From contig NZ_CP130613.1 of assembly GCF_030623445.1 (NCBI RefSeq), positions 620,001-684,000 of the forward strand: DNA of 64,000 nt. Reading direction: 5' to 3'. This document shows positions 50,187 to 58,209 of the stretch, one piece after another (positions within the stretch are counted from its first letter, which is position 1; every line of letters begins with the position of its first letter). Below the pieces are notes generated by a model. It did no database searches and was not told the origin of the DNA. It saw nothing but the letters and a program-made list of their open reading frames with translations. The position numbers were made by a program, and so were the translations under genes. Origin of the DNA: Pseudogemmatithrix spongiicola. Its GTDB lineage: Bacteria > Gemmatimonadota > Gemmatimonadetes > Gemmatimonadales > Gemmatimonadaceae.

Positions 50187-51668
50187 GTGCGTCACGTCCT
50201 CGCACTCGATGAAGGCACGACCGGCACGACGGCGCTCGTGATCGCCGAGGATGGGCGCGTGGTGGGGCGCGGGTACCGCGAGATCACGCAGCACTTTCCG
50301 CAGCCGGGCTGGGTGGAGCATGATGCCGAGGAGATTTTCGCGCGCACGGTCGACGCGGCGCGCGAGGCGCTGGCGCAGGCCAAGGTCACGCCCGATGCCC
50401 TGGGCATCACGAACCAGCGCGAGACGATCGTGCTGTGGGACCGGAGGACCGGGAAGCCCGTCGACAAGGCGATCGTCTGGCAGGATCGCCGCACGACGCG
50501 GCGCTGTGCGGCGCTGCGCGAGGCCGGGCAGGCCCCGGCGATCTACGCCGCGACGGGACTGGTCACGGATCCGTACTTCTCGGCGACCAAGCTCGAGTGG
50601 CTGCTCAAGGAGCGGACGCGCGGCATGGCGCCCGACACCCTGGCCGCGGGGACGATCGACACCTGGCTCATCTGGAAGCTGACGAACGGTGCCGTGCATG
50701 CGACCGATCCGACGAACGCGTCGCGCACGATGCTCTACGACATCAACACGATGGAGTGGAGCGATCAGCTCTGCGCGCTGTTCGGCGTGCCGCGGGAGAT
50801 CCTGCCCGAGGTCCGGCCGTCGTCGGGGTCGTTCGGGGAGAGCGCCCGGGAGCATCTCGGCGTGGCGCTGCCGATCCTCGGCGTGGCGGGCGATCAGCAG
50901 AGCGCGATGTTCGGTCAGGGCTGCTGGAATCCGGGACAGAGCAAGAACACGTACGGCACCGGCGCCTTCCTGCTGTTCAACACCGGCGCGACGCGGCCAC
51001 CGGGCGGACAGGGGATGCTGACGACACTCACCTGCGACGCGGCGGGAAGGCCCGTGTATGCACTCGAGGCCAGCATCTTCGTCGCCGGGGCGGCCGTGCA
51101 ATGGCTGCGCGATGGCTTGGGGATCGTCGAGAAGGCCCATGAGACCGAGGCGATGGCGCGGTCGCTCGAGCGGAACGATGGCGTGTACTTCGTGCCGGCG
51201 CTCACCGGACTCGGCGCGCCGCATTGGGAGCCCGAAGCCCGCGGGACGATCGTCGGCCTCACGCGCGGCACCTCGCGCGAGCACCTCGTCCGCGCGGCGC
51301 TCGAGGCGATGGCCTACGGAACGACGGACGTGCTCGAGGCGATGCGCGGCGCGAGCGGCGCACCGCTCGACGTGCTGCGCGTCGACGGCGGCGCCGCGCA
51401 GAATGACTGGCTGATGCAGTTCCAGGCCGACGTCCTCGGCGTGCCGGTCGAGCGTCCCGATCTCGTGGAGACGACCGCCCTGGGAGCGGCGGGCCTCGCG
51501 GGCATCGCCGGCGGCGTGTGGCCCGATGCCAAGGCGTTCCACGCCTCGCGGACGTTCACGCGTTTCGCGCCGACGGCTGGTGTGAACGTAGCACGGCAGG
51601 GATTGGGCGGCTGGCGGCGCGCGACGCGCGCCGCGGTGAGTTGGGCCCGCGACCGCGACGACGGATGA
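50187..51668 (+). CDS. glpK: Glycerol kinase
   Basis: 493 residues from a GTG, nine bases after mtnA. FGGY-kinase motifs: an N-terminal phosphate loop DEGTTGTTALV (with Glu where DQGTT is usual), TNASRTMLYDINTMEW, the GCWNPGQSKNTYGTGAF loop and GAPHWEPEARGTIVGLTRG. It makes sn-glycerol-3-phosphate. No glpF or glpD is adjacent. The following YfiM-like gene overlaps its stop. Confidence 0.95.
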   Translation: MRHVLALDEGTTGTTALVIAEDGRVVGRGYREITQHFPQPGWVEHDAEEIFARTVDAAREALAQAKVTPDALGITNQRETIVLWDRRTGKPVDKAIVWQDRRTTRRCAALREAGQAPAIYAATGLVTDPYFSATKLEWLLKERTRGMAPDTLAAGTIDTWLIWKLTNGAVHATDPTNASRTMLYDINTMEWSDQLCALFGVPREILPEVRPSSGSFGESAREHLGVALPILGVAGDQQSAMFGQGCWNPGQSKNTYGTGAFLLFNTGATRPPGGQGMLTTLTCDAAGRPVYALEASIFVAGAAVQWLRDGLGIVEKAHETEAMARSLERNDGVYFVPALTGLGAPHWEPEARGTIVGLTRGTSREHLVRAALEAMAYGTTDVLEAMRGASGAPLDVLRVDGGAAQNDWLMQFQADVLGVPVERPDLVETTALGAAGLAGIAGGVWPDAKAFHASRTFTRFAPTAGVNVARQGLGGWRRATRAAVSWARDRDDG

Positions 51669-51994
51669 AGTTCGCGCTGGTGTTCGTCCTGTTCTCGGGG
51701 ACGTTCGGCGCGCCGCCCGAGCGGCCGCCGGAGGATCCGTGGTTCGGGCGCGACAAGCTGTACCACTTCGTGGGCTCCGCCGTGCTGCAGGGTGCGGGGC
51801 ACGCAATCGGGCGCAGTGCAGGACTCGATTATCGCGAGGCCGCGTGGACGGCGGCGGGGCTGACGCTCACGGCGGGAATCGCGAAGGAGCTGTATGACCG
51901 CGCCGATGGCCGGTTCTTCTCCTGGCGCGATCTGACGGCAGATGTCGCCGGCGGCGGGAGCGGCGCGATTCTCGTACGACAGCTGGACAGATAG
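51665..51994 (+). CDS. YfiM-like (DUF2279) exported protein; insertion site of the island
   Basis: 109 residues from the ATG at 51665, overlapping the glpK stop (ATGA). A short signal (MKFALVFVLFSGTFGA) precedes the family blocks DKLYHFVGSAVL and IAKELYDRADGRFFSWRDLTADVAGG. The family occurs in periplasm or outer membrane; function is poorly known. The last 14 codons and stop lie in a 46-bp sequence repeated at 58210-58255, so foreign DNA entered at the 3' end while the gene stayed intact. Confidence 0.8.
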   Translation: MKFALVFVLFSGTFGAPPERPPEDPWFGRDKLYHFVGSAVLQGAGHAIGRSAGLDYREAAWTAAGLTLTAGIAKELYDRADGRFFSWRDLTADVAGGGSGAILVRQLDR

Positions 51995-51996
51995 CG
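51951..51996 (+). repeat. Left copy of the 46-bp direct repeat (attL-like)
   Basis: Matches 58210-58255 at 44 of 46 positions; the last 38 bases (AGCGGCGCGATTCTC onward to TAGCG) are identical. It covers the 3' end of the YfiM-like gene. Length, gene-end location and flanking of lower-GC DNA fit a site-specific integration duplication. Confidence 0.85.
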
Positions 51997-52000
51997 AGAA

Positions 52001-53638
52001 TCAGGTGCGATAAAGGCTGGCGGCCGAGGCGGATACTCGGTTTAGTGATGCTCGAATCTCGTACAGCAGATCGTTTGCCGGGAGGTCCGGGTCAGCCTTC
52101 ACCGTCTCGTGCCCGAGCGCGATAGCGTACTCGGAGAAGGCCACCTCGTACGCGAGCCGCCGGAACAGAACGTTCTCCGTGTCTCCATCGCCGAGCGCGG
52201 CTTCCACGGCTGGATGCAAGAGATTGATGAAGATTGTCAGCGAGGAGGAATCGTAAACGGACCTCGGTTCCTCTTTTCCGAGTTCCTCGAACCTAACCTG
52301 AAAGCCGCCAGTTGCACGCTTACGGTTTCCGGTACCACCCGCAGGATCTACCGACCTTGATCCGGAATCGCTCAAGTCACCGAGCCTTGGCAGGTCGGGT
52401 GCCTTGCGCCCTCTTGGATTGTCCGTTCTCTGCGGCGGCTCAGAAGCGAGTTCCCCTGGTTCACTCGCCCCTTCGATCCACGAAGACTGATCATCGCCCC
52501 CAAGTTCGGATCGAGCAGAACGACCGTGTGCGGGGCCGCTGCCGGAGGCAGAACGGATGTGAAAGAGCCGTCCCTGAACCTGTGCAAAATCCTTGTTAAG
52601 CACCTCCGCGATCTTGTCAGCTGCCTCTGCTAGCTTGCGGGCCTGCTCGGTCTTTCGGTGTTCTCTTGCATCGGAGACGAGCTCAAGTCTCGCTTTCTCG
52701 AGGCTGGCGCCGATGAAAGCAATAAGCGCGGCAGAGACGGGATGGAGCGGGTTCAGCGAGAGTGATCGGCTCGCATCAAAAGGCTGAATCGGGGATTCGT
52801 GGCGCTCGAGCGCCGGGACGTCGACATTGCCGAATAGGAACGCCCCGTATTCCTTGCGGTCGACTCCTCCCTTCTCGATCGCGACAAGGTTACCCGGGCC
52901 ACAGGTTACCTGCACCCCTTGATCGAGCTCGCCCAGTAACGATCGCGCCACACGGACCACTAGAACGACATCTCCGAGCAAGGTCCGCTGGGCAGGAGAT
53001 GGTTCAAACTTGAGCTCTCGCGACACGACGGGCTCTCGGGCAGAGCAAACGTGGTCGTTGACCGCAACCTCGGGAGAGAGTCCTCTGAATGCGCTGAGAT
53101 GGCGTTCGATGTACTCGATCACCCGCGACGCCTCGATCCGAGGGAGAACGATGTCGTCAATTGTGACCACGGTGCCGTTTGCACCGGTCGTCGACTCATT
53201 TCGGACACGCCATTCAATCGGAATATCGCTGCCATTGGACGCATCAATAGCCGCGCGCGACAGATGCACAACGTTGCGCAATCCATTCCGGCGCGTGTCG
53301 ACAGTGAGACTTGTGCCAATTCCGAACGCCGCAGACTTCCCTGTGCCGAACTTCCCTCGCCCTGGTCGGCCCGCAGCGCGATCACGGTTCTCTCCGTGCA
53401 TTTGGAAGTAATGCTGCAGGTCGGACGCAGTCATACCGCGACCATTGTCGCTAATGAGAATTCGCCGTGCGCGCGGAGCGATTTCCACCTGCACGCTCGG
53501 TGTTAGACCGCGCTCAACATACTGAAGGCTATTTACTACATACTCCCAAACAACAGCCGCTTCATGCTTAAATGATGCGGCTGCTGCCAGCAGGTCGCGG
53601 CCCACATGAGATGTGACCTTGATGTCAGAGGCCTTCAT
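52001..53638 (-). CDS. GHKL (MORC/Hsp90/MutL-type) ATPase of the island
   Basis: 545 residues. A complete Bergerat ATP site: N-box WEYVVNSLQYVE with Glu and Asn, G1 box ISDNGRGMT, and a G2 lid GRGKFGTGKSAAFGIG. There is no histidine-kinase H-box. Residues about 190-400 form a transducer-like region, then a Ser/Gly/Arg-rich linker (about 370-430), then a conserved C-terminal block (LTIFINLLHPAVEAALGD). This layout resembles MORC-type ATPases, which clamp on DNA, more than signalling kinases. The gene overlaps the winged-helix gene upstream by 14 bases. Its stop is only five bases from the left repeat. Confidence 0.75.
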   Translation of the reverse strand: MKASDIKVTSHVGRDLLAAAASFKHEAAVVWEYVVNSLQYVERGLTPSVQVEIAPRARRILISDNGRGMTASDLQHYFQMHGENRDRAAGRPGRGKFGTGKSAAFGIGTSLTVDTRRNGLRNVVHLSRAAIDASNGSDIPIEWRVRNESTTGANGTVVTIDDIVLPRIEASRVIEYIERHLSAFRGLSPEVAVNDHVCSAREPVVSRELKFEPSPAQRTLLGDVVLVVRVARSLLGELDQGVQVTCGPGNLVAIEKGGVDRKEYGAFLFGNVDVPALERHESPIQPFDASRSLSLNPLHPVSAALIAFIGASLEKARLELVSDAREHRKTEQARKLAEAADKIAEVLNKDFAQVQGRLFHIRSASGSGPAHGRSARSELGGDDQSSWIEGASEPGELASEPPQRTDNPRGRKAPDLPRLGDLSDSGSRSVDPAGGTGNRKRATGGFQVRFEELGKEEPRSVYDSSSLTIFINLLHPAVEAALGDGDTENVLFRRLAYEVAFSEYAIALGHETVKADPDLPANDLLYEIRASLNRVSASAASLYRT

Positions 53639-54218
53639 GGCGTTCTCCGGGCTGAATAGCGTCCGCGGCCGCTTGGACGAACTCCAAGAGATCCGGTTCT
53701 TGCGCGAATAGCTCCAAGAGGCGAGTGATCTTGAGGTCTCGCATCTGCGCGTTCACATATGAGTCGATGCGGAAGACCACCATTGCTTCCGCACTCGTGG
53801 GCGGCCTCCTGCTCTCGATCCAGGCGCGCGCGGCTGGAAGAGATCGCAGTCGAAGCTCTTCGCGCCTCCAGCGGCGCTCGTCCGGGGACGCGGACCTCCG
53901 ATCACGCCGGGCACGACTAGAGAACTCGGTGCTGCGCATCCGATGCTCGTTTTCCTTCACCCACTTGAGTCCCTTGGGTGTCAGGCTCCATCCATCCTTG
54001 CCAGTGCCGGCGAGCCAGCCATGCGACTTCTTCTTCGCGTCGGAGAGAAAGACGCGCACCAGCTCCAGATTCACTTGGTCCGGATACTTGGTCCAAGCGA
54101 AGCGAGAAGGAGCAATCGCGTGAGACTCGATTGCGATGTCCTCAGTGTCAACCACTTTCGAGGCGCCCCCGAGGGCAAAAACCGCGAAGGTGACGATTTC
54201 AACGTTGGACACTGGCAC
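53625..54218 (-). CDS. Winged-helix-like protein, partner of the GHKL ATPase
   Basis: 197 residues from a GTG. Residues 1-95 look like a winged-helix fold: VEIVTFAVFALGG, LELVRVFLSDAKKK, then WSLTPKGLKWVKEN, a wing followed by a charged helix. The middle is Arg/Glu-rich helix (RRDRRSASPDERRWRREELRL), and the C-terminus is helical (LKITRLLELFAQEPDLLEFV). It could be a DNA-binding adaptor or autoregulator. It is the first gene of a two-gene operon and overlaps the ATPase by 14 bases. No named family recognised. Confidence 0.65.
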   Translation of the reverse strand: MPVSNVEIVTFAVFALGGASKVVDTEDIAIESHAIAPSRFAWTKYPDQVNLELVRVFLSDAKKKSHGWLAGTGKDGWSLTPKGLKWVKENEHRMRSTEFSSRARRDRRSASPDERRWRREELRLRSLPAARAWIESRRPPTSAEAMVVFRIDSYVNAQMRDLKITRLLELFAQEPDLLEFVQAAADAIQPGERHEGL

Positions 54219-54234
54219 TAATCAATACCGAAAA

Positions 54235-54263
54235 TGTTAATTGTGGGATTGACAAAGTATATT
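54235..54263 (+). promoter_or_regulatory. AT-rich divergent control region of the island
   Basis: The 43-100-base gap between the minus-strand operon and the large plus-strand gene is AT-rich. TATATT (54258-54263) is a good -10 match, with only a weak -35 (TGTTAA, 54235-54240). A TTGACA at 54249 overlaps this stretch but has no -10 at the right distance. Confidence 0.35.
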
Positions 54264-54318
54264 GTGTGCGTCATCGTTCCGCAACTCACACATCGATAGC
54301 ATCCCTCACCAGGTTCGA

Positions 54319-56454
54319 ATGCTTCCTCGCTGGGGAATGGCCGGGGCTCCTTTGCTACCTCGAGCGCTCCGCGACGCGTGGGCTCACGAGGAGCTTCCTG
54401 CCTGGTTGCAGGCCGAGCTCTCCGAAACTGGTGCTCGCACCTACTCCGACCTCTCAGTGTCGGCGATTGCTCCTGGCAAGTCGTTTAGCGAGCGCGGAAA
54501 GGCGCTCTTGGTTTGGCTCGTTAAGAGCCGACTCGCCGAGATTCAGGACTTGCCGGCGGTATCTGACCTGAATCTTCAGGTGTCGGTCGACTTCATCCCT
54601 TGGACAACTCGGACCCGTAACGCGGTCAGAAGCGCGGTATGGCAGCGTCAGTTGCCAGCCTCGCCGTTCGACTGGAGTTTGCTGCGCATCCGGGACATCA
54701 TGGCCATCCCGAACCTCGGTCCAGGTTCATATTTGGATTTCGCGTGTACTCTTGAGGCGGGTGCTGTGGCTGACCTCCACAGTCAGTCCGAGGCGGACGC
54801 TGAGACTCCTGATTCGACCGAAGGGGAAGGGATTGAGGTCGAGCCCTGGATGAGGTTCGTCAGCCACTCAGATCCCAGATTCCGCGAGCACCTACCGCTT
54901 GGAGGCGAGACGCTCGCGGAGTTGGTTGAGAGCTTTGTCTCGGAGGTTGGTGGGGACGCGCAAGAGAAGGGTGCTCAGCTGCGTGAAGCTGTCATTCGGT
55001 CTCGCTTCACCGCCGAGAAGGTGAGCGCGTTGTCTCTCGAGGGGGCTATCGAGGACTACGTTGGTCGACTCACCGGACTCAAGGGAGACCGGCTTGCGAG
55101 AATACTCGACCGACTTCAGATGTCCGGTCAGTCTCGAGCATATACGCTGGAAGAAGTCGCTAGCCGCCTTGGCATCACCCGAGAGCGAGCGAGACAGCTG
55201 CAACTCAAATTTGACTCACGAATTTCACGGCACCCGGTCTATCTCCCACAGCTCGATGCCGCGCTGGAAATCTTAGAGTCCGAGGCGCCAATTGATGCTG
55301 AGACAGCTAGTCGCGTACTGAGAGATCGAGGCATCTCGGACGGTCCGTTTCATCCTCAGAGCCTCTTGAGCACAGCCGCAAGGCTCGGTCGACGTGTGTC
55401 TCTGATTCTCCAGGAGATTGCTGGTCAGTTAATCGTTGTGATTGAGGCAAGGGCACGTCTGAACATCGAAGTCGAGCGTGAGTCATCGCGCCTTGCATTT
55501 CAGGGAGGGGTGTTCCGGCCCGATTCAGTTGTGAGCGCACTGAGGCTTCGAGGCACGACTGCCGGACCAGAGGAAGTGAAGGCAGTGCTCAACCAGCTTT
55601 CGGAGTACGAGGAGTTAGCAGGAGGGTGGTATTGGCACCGCGGCCAACTGGGCAGCTATGTGGAGGTCACCGCGGCAGGGATGCTTGGTTTTGTCTCGGA
55701 GATCGACGTCGGCAGCATCCGAGAGGGGCTCGGAAAGGGGCTTAGGTGGCGGACAACTTCAGGTCGGATGAGCGCGCCGTGGATTCCGGTACCCCCTCCC
55801 CGCGAGGCGCTCGCGTCCTTCTTCCAGGCTCACCCTAGTTTCGTTCAGGTAGGCTCATCAGTGCGGTTGGCACCAGGAGCGCGTGTGTCCACTCGCGTCA
55901 CACCGACGGAGTCGAAACTCGCAGATCTATTCAGGGAGTCTCCCACTGGGATTCTTGACCGAGCGAGGGTCATCGACCTCGCTGCGCGGCAGGACGTCAG
56001 TCCTTCTTCCACGGCACTGGCAATGACCTACAGCCCCTACCTCGAGAATCTCGGTGGCGGTATCTGGACTCTCCGCGGCCTGAAGCCGGACCCGGTCGCG
56101 ATCGCGGAGTTGCGACGACAACTCGCAACTCGTGCCCCCGTTAAGCGCATCACAGATTTCGGCTGGCGAGATGATGGTCGACTCCACTTCTCATGCGTGC
56201 TTCCAAAGTACACGGAGGGGTTGGTTCTCTCTGCCCCTGCGACGATTGTGCGATATATCGCGGCGCGTACTTTCGCTTTTCCTCAGGACGATACCGATTT
56301 GCGAGTAGACGACAGCGGTATCGTGGGCGGATACAAGAGATGGCTCCGTCAGGTAGGGGCGGACGAAGGCGATGTCGCAACCTTCGTGTTCGATCTGATT
56401 GGCGGCTCAGCCGTTGTGGAGCTTATTCCTCGAGGATACCAAGAAGAAGACTGA
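54319..56454 (+). CDS. Large protein with alpha-CTD-like HhH and sigma-region-4-like HTH
   Basis: 711 residues from the ATG at 54319; a TTG at 54262 adds 19 residues. Residues about 90-150 (PWTTRTRNAVRSAVW, ending MAIPNLGPGSYLDFACTLE) resemble the helix-hairpin-helix of the RNA polymerase alpha C-terminal domain. Residues about 275-297 (LEEVASRLGITRERARQLQ) match the sigma-70 region 4.2 helix-turn-helix. The rest repeats winged-helix-like units (FRPDSVVSALRLRG, LDRARVIDLAARQDVSPSS), as in RNA-polymerase-linked or HARE-HTH proteins. No enzyme site found. It is divergent from the GHKL operon. Function unknown; a DNA- or RNA-polymerase-targeting role is plausible. Confidence 0.65.
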   Translation: MLPRWGMAGAPLLPRALRDAWAHEELPAWLQAELSETGARTYSDLSVSAIAPGKSFSERGKALLVWLVKSRLAEIQDLPAVSDLNLQVSVDFIPWTTRTRNAVRSAVWQRQLPASPFDWSLLRIRDIMAIPNLGPGSYLDFACTLEAGAVADLHSQSEADAETPDSTEGEGIEVEPWMRFVSHSDPRFREHLPLGGETLAELVESFVSEVGGDAQEKGAQLREAVIRSRFTAEKVSALSLEGAIEDYVGRLTGLKGDRLARILDRLQMSGQSRAYTLEEVASRLGITRERARQLQLKFDSRISRHPVYLPQLDAALEILESEAPIDAETASRVLRDRGISDGPFHPQSLLSTAARLGRRVSLILQEIAGQLIVVIEARARLNIEVERESSRLAFQGGVFRPDSVVSALRLRGTTAGPEEVKAVLNQLSEYEELAGGWYWHRGQLGSYVEVTAAGMLGFVSEIDVGSIREGLGKGLRWRTTSGRMSAPWIPVPPPREALASFFQAHPSFVQVGSSVRLAPGARVSTRVTPTESKLADLFRESPTGILDRARVIDLAARQDVSPSSTALAMTYSPYLENLGGGIWTLRGLKPDPVAIAELRRQLATRAPVKRITDFGWRDDGRLHFSCVLPKYTEGLVLSAPATIVRYIAARTFAFPQDDTDLRVDDSGIVGGYKRWLRQVGADEGDVATFVFDLIGGSAVVELIPRGYQEED

Positions 56455-56566
56455 GGCACGGCGGGCGCGACGGTGTCTCTCCGATAGGACGGTCGTGCTG
56501 CATGCAGCCACAACCGCAGAGCTGCCAGCTGAGCCAGTGGGACCTAGATGTCGGTTCTAAAGAGGT
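56455..56566. other. Island spacer without recognised gene
   Basis: 112 bases between the large island gene and the IS481 remnant. I see no gene, promoter or terminator of note; the sequence is GC-richer than the gene before it. Confidence 0.5.
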
Positions 56567-56639
56567 TGTTCACTGAGGCATAACTGAGGAAGCTGGAGGT
56601 GCGAGCCACCCAACCTTCAGCCAGAGGCCTCAGTGAACA
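56567..56639. repeat. 13-bp inverted repeat before the IS481-like gene
   Basis: TGTTCACTGAGGC (56567-56579) and its exact complement GCCTCAGTGAACA (56627-56639) flank 47 bases, and the second arm contains the transposase start. One arm may be the left terminal repeat of the IS481-like element and the other an operator or structure controlling the transposase. Confidence 0.55.
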
Positions 56640-56826
56640 TCCACAACAATGCGCGATTGACCGCCTGGGGGCGAGCCGAGCTCGTCCGCCGGGTGGTCCT
56701 CGACGGCGAGCCGGTGCGCGCCGTCGCCGCGGCCCTCCACATCAGCCCGAGCACGGCTTACAAGTGGCTGCGCCGCTTCGCGGCCGGGGGCTGGGCGGCG
56801 CTGGCCGACCGCTCCTCGCGCCCGCG
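56633..56826 (+). pseudogene. IS481-family transposase, N-terminal fragment
   Basis: About 65 codons from a GTG. NIHNNARLTAWGRAELVRRV, an HTH (VAAALHISPSTAYKWLRRF) and ALADRSSRP are the N-terminal signature of IS481 transposases. The DDE catalytic domain is missing: the gene is cut at the left terminal repeat of the IS3-family element at 56827, and reading continues 11 codons into it before stopping. Confidence 0.85.
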
Positions 56827-56887
56827 TCAGCTTCCCCCTGAGGTAGACAGTCGGAGTTAGACTTGGGACGGTGCCTATGGAGGAGCC

Positions 56888-57154
56888 ATGCGCCGTTCGA
56901 AGTTCACCGAGTCCCAGATCGTGGCCGCCCTGCAGGAAGTCGAAGGCGGGGTGCCCATCGCCGAGGTGATCCGGAAGCACGGGATCAGCCGGGCGACCTT
57001 CTTCACTTGGAAGTCGAAGTACGGCGGGGCGACCGTCGCCGAGCTCAAGCGGCTGCGGGAACTCGAGGCCGAGAACGTGAAGCTCAAGCGGATGTACGCG
57101 GAGCTCGCGCTCGAGAATGCGGCCATCAAGGACGTCCTCAGTCGCAAGCTGTAG
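56888..57154 (+). CDS. IS3-family transposase OrfA
   Basis: 88 residues. It has a helix-turn-helix (SQIVAALQEVEGG, ISRATFFTWKSKYGG) and a leucine-zipper-like tail (LRELEAENVKLKRMYAELALENAAIKDVL). The pattern matches the IS407-type subgroup. It binds the terminal repeats and is normally fused to OrfB by -1 frameshifting. Confidence 0.93.
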   Translation: MRRSKFTESQIVAALQEVEGGVPIAEVIRKHGISRATFFTWKSKYGGATVAELKRLRELEAENVKLKRMYAELALENAAIKDVLSRKL

Positions 57155-57174
57155 CGCCGCCCGCGAAGCGGCAG

Positions 57175-58008
57175 GTGATCGCGATCTTGGTGGAGGAGCA
57201 CGGGCTGTCCGTGCGGCATGCCTGCCAGGTCGTGTCCCTCTCGCGGGCGGCGTACTACCGACCGCCGCCGGACCGGCTGGACCGCGACGCCGACGTGATC
57301 GCGGCGCTCACCGCGCTCGTGACCGAGACGCCGCAGTGGGGCTTCTGGATGTGCTTCGATGCGCTGCGCCTCGCCGGGCATCGCTGGAACTGGAAGCGCG
57401 TGTATCGCGTGTACTGCGCGCTGAAGCTCAACCTCAAGCGACGGACGAAACGCCGGATCCCGCCGCGCGAGCGGCAGCCGCTCGACGCGCCCGCGGTCCT
57501 CAACGGGATGTGGGCCGTCGACTTCATGAGCGACATGCTCTACAGCGGGACGCGTTTCCGCACGCTGAACGTGCTCGACGAAGGCAATCGGGAGGCCCTC
57601 GCGGTCGAGGTGGCGCTGTCGCTGCCGGCCGCGCGGGTGACGCAGGTGCTCGACCAGCTCGTCGCGCTGCACGGGGCGCCGAGCGCGCTCCGCTGTGACA
57701 ATGGGCCCGAGTTCGTCTCGGTCGAACTCACCACGTGGTGCCGGCGCCATGGCGTGCGGCTGCTGCACATCCAACCGGGCAAGCCCAACCAGAACGCCTA
57801 CATCGAACGCTTCAACGGGAGCTACCGCAAGGAAGTCCTCGACGCGTACCTTTTCGGCTCCCTTGACGACGTCCGCGCCGAGACCGAACGCTGGCTCACG
57901 ATCTACAACACGCGGCGGCCGCACGACAGCCTCGGCCGGGTCCCGCCGCTCACCTTCCTGCCGAGGTCACCCGCGCCGCTCCAGTCTAGTTACGAACGGT
58001 CTGCCTGA
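57175..58008 (+). CDS. IS3-family transposase OrfB (DDE integrase core)
   Basis: Frame -1 relative to orfA; the open frame extends upstream of the GTG at 57175, so an OrfAB fusion by ribosomal frameshift is possible, though no A6G slippery run is seen. HTH_21 segment VRHACQVVSLSRAAYYR, then the DDE residues in WAVDFMSDML, LRCDNGPEF and NAYIERFNGSYRKEVLD. The catalytic core looks intact, so the element may be active. Confidence 0.92.
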   Translation: MIAILVEEHGLSVRHACQVVSLSRAAYYRPPPDRLDRDADVIAALTALVTETPQWGFWMCFDALRLAGHRWNWKRVYRVYCALKLNLKRRTKRRIPPRERQPLDAPAVLNGMWAVDFMSDMLYSGTRFRTLNVLDEGNREALAVEVALSLPAARVTQVLDQLVALHGAPSALRCDNGPEFVSVELTTWCRRHGVRLLHIQPGKPNQNAYIERFNGSYRKEVLDAYLFGSLDDVRAETERWLTIYNTRRPHDSLGRVPPLTFLPRSPAPLQSSYERSA

Positions 58009-58020
58009 CGGGGAAGCTGA

Positions 58021-58209
58021 CGGAAGGGGCGGGAGGACGTGGAGTATGCGACGCTGGAATGGGTGGCCTGGTACAACAGCCAGCGCCTGATGCAGCCGCT
58101 CGGGGACATCCCCCCGGCGGAGTACGAAGCGCAGTATTATCACACCCAGGCCGCGTCCGCGGCCGTGGGACTCAACTAACCGAGTCTCCGGAAATCCCGG
58201 GCCGATTCA
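58021..58209 (+). pseudogene. Right-end remnant of a second IS3-family element
   Basis: 52 codons to TAA at 58177-58179 give an IS3-type OrfB C-terminus: VEYATLEWVAWYNSQRLMQPLGDIPPAEYE. After the stop, CGAGTCTCCGGAAATCCCGG ending in GATTCA at 58209 resembles the right terminal repeat of IS3-group elements (complement TGAATCGG...). The rest of this element was lost or displaced by the IS at 56827. Its end directly abuts the right copy of the 46-bp repeat. Confidence 0.82.

Larger units (their letters stand above)
56827..58020 (+). mobile_element. IS3-family insertion sequence, complete (1194 bp)
   Basis: Imperfect inverted repeats of about 40 bases bound it: the left end TCAGCTTCCCCCTGAGGTAG (from 56827) matches the complement of the right end, TCAGCTTCCCCGTCAGGCAG (ending at 58020). 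Two overlapping-phase genes, orfA and orfB, lie between with an intact DDE triad. The element has split an IS481-like gene on the left and adjoins another IS3 relic on the right. The exact ends could be about ten bases further in. Confidence 0.85.
51997..58209. mobile_element. Genomic island bounded by 46-bp direct repeats
   Basis: About 6.2 kb between the two repeat copies, plainly lower in GC than the chromosome on both sides over 52000-56450. It carries a GHKL ATPase and a winged-helix gene on the minus strand, a divergent sigma/alpha-CTD-like gene, and insertion sequence remains (56567-58209). No integrase or recombinase gene is visible, so mobility must have come from a partner in trans or from a gene since lost to the insertion sequences. 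The island may also have moved as cargo of the insertion sequences, though a 46-bp duplication is too long for their target sites. Confidence 0.65.

Noticed and set aside
54300-54330. GGTTCGAAT, a tRNA T-loop-like sequence at the start of the island
   Set aside because: No acceptor, D or anticodon arms can be formed around it; it lies at the start of the large island gene.
57118-57180. Reading-frame break between the two IS3 transposase genes as a disabling mutation
   Set aside because: A -1 phase change between orfA and orfB is the normal layout of IS3-family elements.
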